Shown: piece by piece, positions 59,697-64,000 of the stretch
How positions within the stretch are numbered: the first letter of the stretch is position 1
Layout: every line of letters begins with the position of its first letter
DNA from: DUPU01 sp050952465
Lineage (GTDB): Bacteria; Bacillota; Dehalobacteriia; Dehalobacteriales; Dehalobacteriaceae
Direction of reading: 5' to 3'
DNA: 64,000 bases
Assembly: GCA_050952465.1 (NCBI GenBank)
Contig: JBMNKZ010000002.1
Coordinates: 1 to 64,000, forward strand
Program-made: the position numbers and the translations under genes
Notes under the pieces: model-generated
What the model was told of the DNA's origin: nothing
The model's database searches: none
The model's input: the letters and a program-made list of their open reading frames with translations, nothing else

Positions 59697-59724
59697 ATAT
59701 CGAAGGAAGCAGCCGGTATCTTTA
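59697..59724 (-). promoter_or_regulatory. Sigma-D-type promoter of the flgG-like/SLT genes
   Basis: Minus strand TAAA (59724-59721), 16-nt spacer, TTCGATAT (59704-59697); 23 bp before the gene start. Confidence 0.65.
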
Positions 59725-59743
59725 GATTGGATAACCTAAATTA

Positions 59744-60223
59744 TCAAATCACTTTATACCCTTGATTAATGGTTTTAATTAGAAGCTCCCCTGTTTTCAA
59801 ATCTAAGCTTATAGTACGGCCAAAACTTCCACCCACGTCAGATGATATCAGGGGAATACCAACCCTTTTTAGTTCCAACTTGACTTTTTCGGCGTTGTAT
59901 GCGCCAATTTTGGATAAAGGACTGTCTCCCGCGAGAGAAAACATACTTGCTCCCCCAGCAATTTTAGCTTTTAATCGGGTTCTATTAACCCCTATTTTTA
60001 ATAGTTTTTCGATCATCAATGCCATACAAGAATCGGCATATTTAGCCGGATTATCTAATTTTTTACCCTGGTAACTTGGCAGCATAATATGAGCCATTCC
60101 ACCTATTTGAGTAGACAAATCATAAATACAAATACCGATACAAGAGCCCAGTCCAATAGTTACCAGCTTATCCGGTGCCTTGCCAATCCTATAATCTGCC
60201 ATTCCTACAATAATTTCACTCAT
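59744..60223 (-). CDS. cheD: Chemoreceptor glutamine deamidase CheD
   Basis: Deamidates receptor glutamines and, with CheC, controls adaptation. 159 residues with the catalytic Cys in GLGSCIGICIYD (about 29), the His in GGMAHIMLPS and KIAGGASMFS. ATG overlaps the cheC stop as ATGA, so the pair is co-translated, as in Bacillus. Confidence 0.95.
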   Translation of the reverse strand: MSEIIVGMADYRIGKAPDKLVTIGLGSCIGICIYDLSTQIGGMAHIMLPSYQGKKLDNPAKYADSCMALMIEKLLKIGVNRTRLKAKIAGGASMFSLAGDSPLSKIGAYNAEKVKLELKRVGIPLISSDVGGSFGRTISLDLKTGELLIKTINQGYKVI

Positions 60224-60816
60224 TGACCGAATCCCCTGACCAATTTTTCTAATGAACCCTCATTGGGGATAAATAAAAATTTACCTTCCATTTTAGTTAA
60301 CCCTGTCAATTGAGTATCAAAAATTAAAACATGATCACTAATTGTACCTTCCTCTATTAAAATAGTCTCAATTATAGCTCCAATCATATCTATTCCCAGT
60401 GCAGGAATAGAAGAGTGCAGCTTGACTCCTGAGAATTCGGTAAGTGCCATAATAAAAGAACCAACAAGTATGTTCCCTACTTCTTTAAGTGCTGACCGGC
60501 TCAGCTGGCTGGAATAAAGATCAGATTCTGTACCTTCACCAAGTAGAATATTAATAATAGCTTGAGCACTTGGCAGTGAAAGTACAAATATGGCCTTTCC
60601 TGATGCTTCTCCGTCAATTTTTAGGTAAATAACTGCCTGGAGAGAATCCAACCGCCCTAAAACATTTGTTAATTTGTCCAGTGGTACCAACCATACCTTG
60701 GGTACTGACATTTCAATCCTTGTTTGCAGCATGTTTGATAAAGCTGTTGCCGCATGGCCTGACCCGATATTGCCGATTTCTTGCAGGGCCTCTAATTGGA
60801 CAGTTGTTACGTTCAT
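60220..60816 (-). CDS. cheC: CheY-P phosphatase CheC
   Basis: Dephosphorylates CheY-P; activity rises on binding CheD. 198 residues with two copies of the active-site helix, EIGNIGSGHAATALSNM (12-28) and EVGNILVGSFIMAL (about 111-124), both keeping Glu and Asn, the two-site arrangement of true CheC. Confidence 0.94.
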   Translation of the reverse strand: MNVTTVQLEALQEIGNIGSGHAATALSNMLQTRIEMSVPKVWLVPLDKLTNVLGRLDSLQAVIYLKIDGEASGKAIFVLSLPSAQAIINILLGEGTESDLYSSQLSRSALKEVGNILVGSFIMALTEFSGVKLHSSIPALGIDMIGAIIETILIEEGTISDHVLIFDTQLTGLTKMEGKFLFIPNEGSLEKLVRGFGQ

Positions 60817-60906
60817 CCTAAATCAAACCTTTCCATTAGTATAAAGAAACCTTAGTTGTACTTAGACCTATCTGAAAAAAGTTATGCCTCCGGACAAACT
60901 TAAAAA

Positions 60907-61032
60907 GGCTGTTGCAAAACAGCAGGCGAATCGTGATTCGCCCCTACAGATTGTGAAATAACCAAAAAGGTTAGCACAATATTTTGTAGGAAGCAATTAT
61001 CAACCGTTCTTAAACCTCGTTTTGCAACAGCC
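60907..61032. mobile_element. MITE-like element of 126 bp with 14-bp terminal inverted repeats
   Basis: Perfect terminal repeats GGCTGTTGCAAAAC (60907-60920) and GTTTTGCAACAGCC (61019-61032). Inside lie a left-end hairpin GCTGTTGCAAAACAGC and the palindrome GGCGAATCGTGATTCGCC (60925-60942). No coding capacity. The ends resemble those of IS6/IS1182-type transposons (…CTGTTGCAAA…). No clear target duplication is seen. It sits between cheC and flgB. Confidence 0.75.
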
Positions 61033-61061
61033 CCCACTAGATTTTGCTTTAAGTTTAGTAA

Positions 61062-61457
61062 CTATTCCCGAACCACTTGTCTCAGCAAATTAAGATGAGA
61101 TGAATAAATACGCGCTAAGGCATTATATTGGAGCGTATTTTCTGCTAGCCTGGTCATTTCCAGGTCAATATCAACATTATTATCGTCATTTCGATAGGAG
61201 GTGCTATGATCTTGAACCAACAGAGGTCCGGAGAATTGATTTCCTGTTAAATGCTTTGGGGAGGTTCTTTTCAAAGCCAGGCCCTGATCTTTTTCCATTA
61301 ATTCTCCTAAAACAGCTTGAAAATTAACATCGGATCTTTTAAAGTTAGGCGTATCAATATTGGCAATATTATTTGCCAACACCTTATTCCTTAAACTTGT
61401 GACATCTAATGCATTTTCCAACTGACTAAAGATTTTTGAATCTATCCAACCTGCCAT
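61062..61457 (-). CDS. flgB: Flagellar basal-body rod protein FlgB
   Basis: Proximal rod subunit. 131 residues with the motif ALDVTSLRNKVLANNIANIDTPNFKRSDVNF and the C-terminal helix ARIYSSHLNLLRQVVRE. It starts 4 bp after the upstream flgG. Unusual place: FlgB normally heads the flgB-flgC-fliE cluster, but no flgC or fliE follows here. Confidence 0.93.
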   Translation of the reverse strand: MAGWIDSKIFSQLENALDVTSLRNKVLANNIANIDTPNFKRSDVNFQAVLGELMEKDQGLALKRTSPKHLTGNQFSGPLLVQDHSTSYRNDDNNVDIDLEMTRLAENTLQYNALARIYSSHLNLLRQVVRE

Positions 61458-61461
61458 TTTT

Positions 61462-62229
61462 TTATCCCCTCATCATTATCGCTTGTTGAAACATTTCATC
61501 TTGGTTTTTTATGGTGCGCAATTCTACTTGATATGCTTTCTGGGCTTGCACTAATTGTGTCATAGCATTAGCCACATCGGCATTGGATCTTTCCAACATG
61601 GCACCTTGGACAACACCAAAACCATTGTCTCCGGGCATTCCGGTAATTGGTTCCCCCGATGCTTCTGTCGCAAAAAACAGATTATCTCCTCCTTGATCTA
61701 AACCATGGGGATTATCAAATCTTGCTAACAATATTTGGCCCAGATCTTCAAATACGCCATCTACCAGGCCGGTTATCCGGCCATCTTTCTTCACATTGAT
61801 GTTGGAAGTACCCGCAGGAACCTGAATCATAGGTTCTAAGAGCAACCCCTTATCATTTACTAATCTGCCCTCGCCATCCAGCCTAAATAACCCGGCTCGG
61901 GTATAACCGATATTTCCCTCCGGGGTACGAACTTGAAAAAATCCCACTCCGTTGATGGCCATATCCAAAGGATTTTCTGTCTCCAGTAAAGATCCTTGGG
62001 AAAAATCCAGCCTTTGCCCGATATATAAGTTTCTTTGAGTATTTAAACCAATACCGGGTACAACTCCGCCGAATATGGCAAAAGTGTTACTTAATTCCCT
62101 GGTATCATAAGCTTCTTCCATTGACTGTAAAGTTTCCTTGAACCCAAAGGTATTAGCATTTGCCATATTATTGCCAACTATATTTATACGATTTTGCAGG
62201 GTTTGTAAATAATAGGATGATATCTTCAT
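61462..62229 (-). CDS. flgG: Flagellar distal rod protein FlgG
   Basis: 255 residues. N-terminal rod motif QNRINIVGNNMANANTFGFK, NGVGFFQVRTPEGNIGYTRAG, and the FlgG signature ARFDNPHGLDQGGDNLF, with the C-terminal SNADVANAMTQLVQAQKAY coil. Starts 9 bp after flgE. Confidence 0.92.
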   Translation of the reverse strand: MKISSYYLQTLQNRINIVGNNMANANTFGFKETLQSMEEAYDTRELSNTFAIFGGVVPGIGLNTQRNLYIGQRLDFSQGSLLETENPLDMAINGVGFFQVRTPEGNIGYTRAGLFRLDGEGRLVNDKGLLLEPMIQVPAGTSNINVKKDGRITGLVDGVFEDLGQILLARFDNPHGLDQGGDNLFFATEASGEPITGMPGDNGFGVVQGAMLERSNADVANAMTQLVQAQKAYQVELRTIKNQDEMFQQAIMMRG

Positions 62230-62238
62230 AAACTACCT

Positions 62239-63144
62239 CTAATTACGTTTTAAATCAATTAGTTCTTGCAACAGCGTATCGGAAACGGTAATAACCCTGG
62301 AATTCGCCTGAAAACCGCGTTGGGCCACAATCATATCAGTAAATTCCTGTGATAAGTCTACATTAGACATTTCCAAATTATTAGGTAAGATCCATCCCCG
62401 GCCACCGTCCGCTGCATATCCCCGGTCAGGTTCCCCGGAGTTACTGCTTTGATGATAAAAGTTATTACCTCCCGGTATTAAGCCGGATTCATTATTAAAG
62501 TTTGCTAAGGCAATCCTGTAAATGGGCCGGGAAATAGTTTCTTCATTGTTGCTATATTCACCAATAATGACCCCGGTTTTATCAATACTATAACCTGTTA
62601 GTTTATAATCAGCATCATCTGCAAGTTCTTGCCCAATATAAAATTGAATATTTACCAGTTCATCATCTGATTCAATTTCATCCCAACCACTATCTTCATC
62701 ATAATAGTTTTCCGCTGCATATCCCTGTAAAATTGCCCCGGTGGAAGGCTCGACCAAATAACCGCTTTCATCAAAACTAAAATTACCTGTTCGGCTATAC
62801 ATTTCTTCTCCGGATATTTTGAGAATAAACATACCTTTACCATCAATCATCATATCCGTATCCTTCCCCGTATATTGGGCACTTCCTTGAGTCATTAATT
62901 GGTCTACAGAGCCCAAACTGGCACCAAGCCCAATCTGAATGCCATTTGTTCCCCCAAAGGCTGCATTCTCATTTTGATCAGGTCTGGAAGCTGCTCTTAT
63001 ATTTTGTCCCAGCATGGTGGCAAAAGTAACACGATTTTTTTTATAACCAGGAGTATTCACGTTAGAGATATTATTACCAATTACATCCATATAGGTTTGA
63101 TGGTTTTTTAAACCAGAAATAGCAGAATACAAAGAACGCATCAT
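62239..63144 (-). CDS. flgE: Flagellar hook protein FlgE (short form)
   Basis: Hook subunit. 301 residues: YSAISGLKNHQTYMDVIGNNISNVNTPGYKKNRVTF at the start (conserved Flg_bb_rod region), DGKGMFILK, and the C-terminal NVDLSQEFTDMIVAQRGFQANSR. It is shorter than enteric FlgE, with an acidic insert (EDSGWDEIESDDE, about 130-145). Directly downstream of flgD, as expected. Confidence 0.9.
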   Translation of the reverse strand: MMRSLYSAISGLKNHQTYMDVIGNNISNVNTPGYKKNRVTFATMLGQNIRAASRPDQNENAAFGGTNGIQIGLGASLGSVDQLMTQGSAQYTGKDTDMMIDGKGMFILKISGEEMYSRTGNFSFDESGYLVEPSTGAILQGYAAENYYDEDSGWDEIESDDELVNIQFYIGQELADDADYKLTGYSIDKTGVIIGEYSNNEETISRPIYRIALANFNNESGLIPGGNNFYHQSSNSGEPDRGYAADGGRGWILPNNLEMSNVDLSQEFTDMIVAQRGFQANSRVITVSDTLLQELIDLKRN

Positions 63145-63168
63145 AATAAAATACCCCCCTAAAAATAA

Positions 63169-63621
63169 TTATTCAATAGACTTATTAACCTCAGATACCT
63201 TAGTTATATTTAACCAACTGTTTCCCACTTTAAGCATTAAATCCTTTTCTCCCCATTTAACCCCGGAAACCTCGCCATTTATCATATTACCTTCCTCATT
63301 GATTCCGACAACTTCTTTACCAATTAGAGCAGCTCCCTGGGTGAAAATCGACTGGCCATATAGTTCCGTTAATGTTTCTTTTAAACTATCCAGTGATTCA
63401 GACATATTGGTGATCTGTTCTACCATACTAAACTGGGCAAATTGTGCTAGCATATCACTATTATCCAAAGGTGACATGGGGTCTTGATTAGATAACTGAG
63501 CGACGAATAACTTGAGAAAATCATTCTTACCCAGCACATTATTAGCATTGGTGGTATTATTCTGTGATGTATTACCCCTTGTCCCATACGCTAAAGCATT
63601 AGTTTCATAAACAGCAGTCAT
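63169..63621 (-). CDS. flgD: Flagellar hook capping protein FlgD
   Basis: Scaffold for hook assembly. 150 residues with the family motif LGKNDFLKLFVAQLSNQDPMSPLDNSDMLAQFAQFSMVEQ (about 30-70); only a short C-terminal part follows, as is usual in Firmicutes. Lies between fliK and flgE. Confidence 0.94.
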   Translation of the reverse strand: MTAVYETNALAYGTRGNTSQNNTTNANNVLGKNDFLKLFVAQLSNQDPMSPLDNSDMLAQFAQFSMVEQITNMSESLDSLKETLTELYGQSIFTQGAALIGKEVVGINEEGNMINGEVSGVKWGEKDLMLKVGNSWLNITKVSEVNKSIE

Positions 63622-63634
63622 GTTTTACCCCCCA

Positions 63635-64000
63635 CTAAACACTTACATTTATCTTGGTGTGCATCTTTAAATCTTGCTGATAGTACATTATTTTGCTATA
63701 CTCGAAACTTTCCTCCTCCCCTGTCCCGTAAAATTTATGATCCTGAGGAGTTTCTCTTCCCTTTTCCTGTTCTTGTTCTCCCTCTCCCTGAAACCCCATT
63801 TCCATGGAGCCGCAAGAAATGCCTATTTGGGTAAGACTCTGTCTTAATTCACCAAGGTAATTCTGCAGATAAGTTCCGGTTGCCTGATCTGAAGCATTAA
63901 TTACCAGATGCAGCAGCCCATCCTCCATTTTCATCTGCACTTCCAGCTTTCCTAACTCAGCAGGATGAAGTTTAATTTCAATTTCTTTTACCATGTTAGC
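63635..64000 (-). CDS. fliK: Flagellar hook-length control protein FliK, C-terminal part (5' end cut by window edge)
   Basis: The frame is open to the window edge. The visible 122 codons contain the conserved Flg_hook domain (EIEIKLHPAELGKLEVQMKM...YLQNYLGELRQSLTQIGI), which binds FlhB to switch export from hook to filament, then a Glu/Gln-rich tail. An internal ATG at 63994 is not the true start. Confidence 0.9.
   Translation of the reverse strand, partial: ANMVKEIEIKLHPAELGKLEVQMKMEDGLLHLVINASDQATGTYLQNYLGELRQSLTQIGISCGSMEMGFQGEGEQEQEKGRETPQDHKFYGTGEEESFEYSKIMYYQQDLKMHTKINVSV

Overview
The window looks like a chromosomal segment of an anaerobic, endospore-forming, flagellated Clostridia-type Firmicute, possibly a Peptococcaceae relative. 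Base composition by eye is about 40% G+C. Pointers to this are the Rex redox repressor, both Lon paralogues beside clpX-clpP-tig, T-box leaders, a CIRCE-controlled groESL, the sporulation trio prkA-yhbH-spoVR, a 2-hydroxyacyl-CoA dehydratase activase pair, strong GGAGG ribosome sites with many GTG/TTG starts, and the gene forms of Gram-positive chemotaxis (cheC, cheD). No species is claimed.

Layout. 1-15005 (all minus): maf, rex, folC, valS behind a Val T-box, meaB, engB-lon, lonB, clpX, clpP, tig. 15172-16169: seven tRNA genes (Gly-UCC, Arg-UCU, then His, Gln, Lys, Leu, Gly-GCC) read from two promoters and closed by two terminators. 16308-22649: rdgB-rph, a dehydratase-type activase plus its partner, a GerM-domain lipoprotein, and paaK with an ACT-domain gene behind a T-box whose specifier reads as Phe. 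23133-29066: a soluble CZB-domain chemoreceptor and prkA-yhbH-spoVR. 29346-33122: small plus-strand genes, an MscS channel and hpt. 33296-35313: groEL, groES and CIRCE. 35547-39062: moaA, a small Cys protein, a PAS histidine kinase, 5-formyl-THF cyclo-ligase and a membrane-anchored thioredoxin-like gene interrupted by one in-frame TGA. 39179-39344: a dense DnaA-box cluster. 39409-48382: tsaD, rimI, tsaB, tsaE, an amidohydrolase, a glutamine-amidotransferase-like hydrolase, mazEF, alr, nnr and acpS. 48619-64000: motility and chemotaxis. This comprises an HD-GYP protein, the plus-strand run mcp-cheA-cheW-cheR-cheB, and a minus-strand flagellar block (fliK end, flgD, flgE, flgG, flgB, cheC, cheD, a second flgG-like gene, a lytic transglycosylase and an SLH protein).

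How the parts fit. Much of the first half is housekeeping: protein folding and turnover (tig, clpPX, lon, groESL), tRNA supply and t6A modification (tsaD/B/E), nucleotide-pool cleaning (maf, rdgB) and metabolite repair (nnr). The last 15 kb encodes the sensory phosphorelay and flagellar rod/hook parts; three sites resembling sigma-D promoters (before mcp, cheA and the flgG-like gene) would tie them together.

Most notable observations: (1) a probable undescribed-in-place selenoprotein, a membrane-anchored thioredoxin with a UxxC motif and a fitting SECIS-like hairpin; (2) eight DnaA-box-like sites in 166 bp beside tsaD, away from dnaA; (3) a Phe-type T-box with two successive antiterminator/terminator modules before paaK-ACT, which suggests an anabolic role for phenylacetate activation; (4) a decayed copy of the chemoreceptor C-terminal tail directly behind cheW, next to a half-copy of the terminal repeat of a 126-bp MITE-like element found 6 kb away; (5) a 5'-terminal AU-rich hairpin that would mask the mazE ribosome site.
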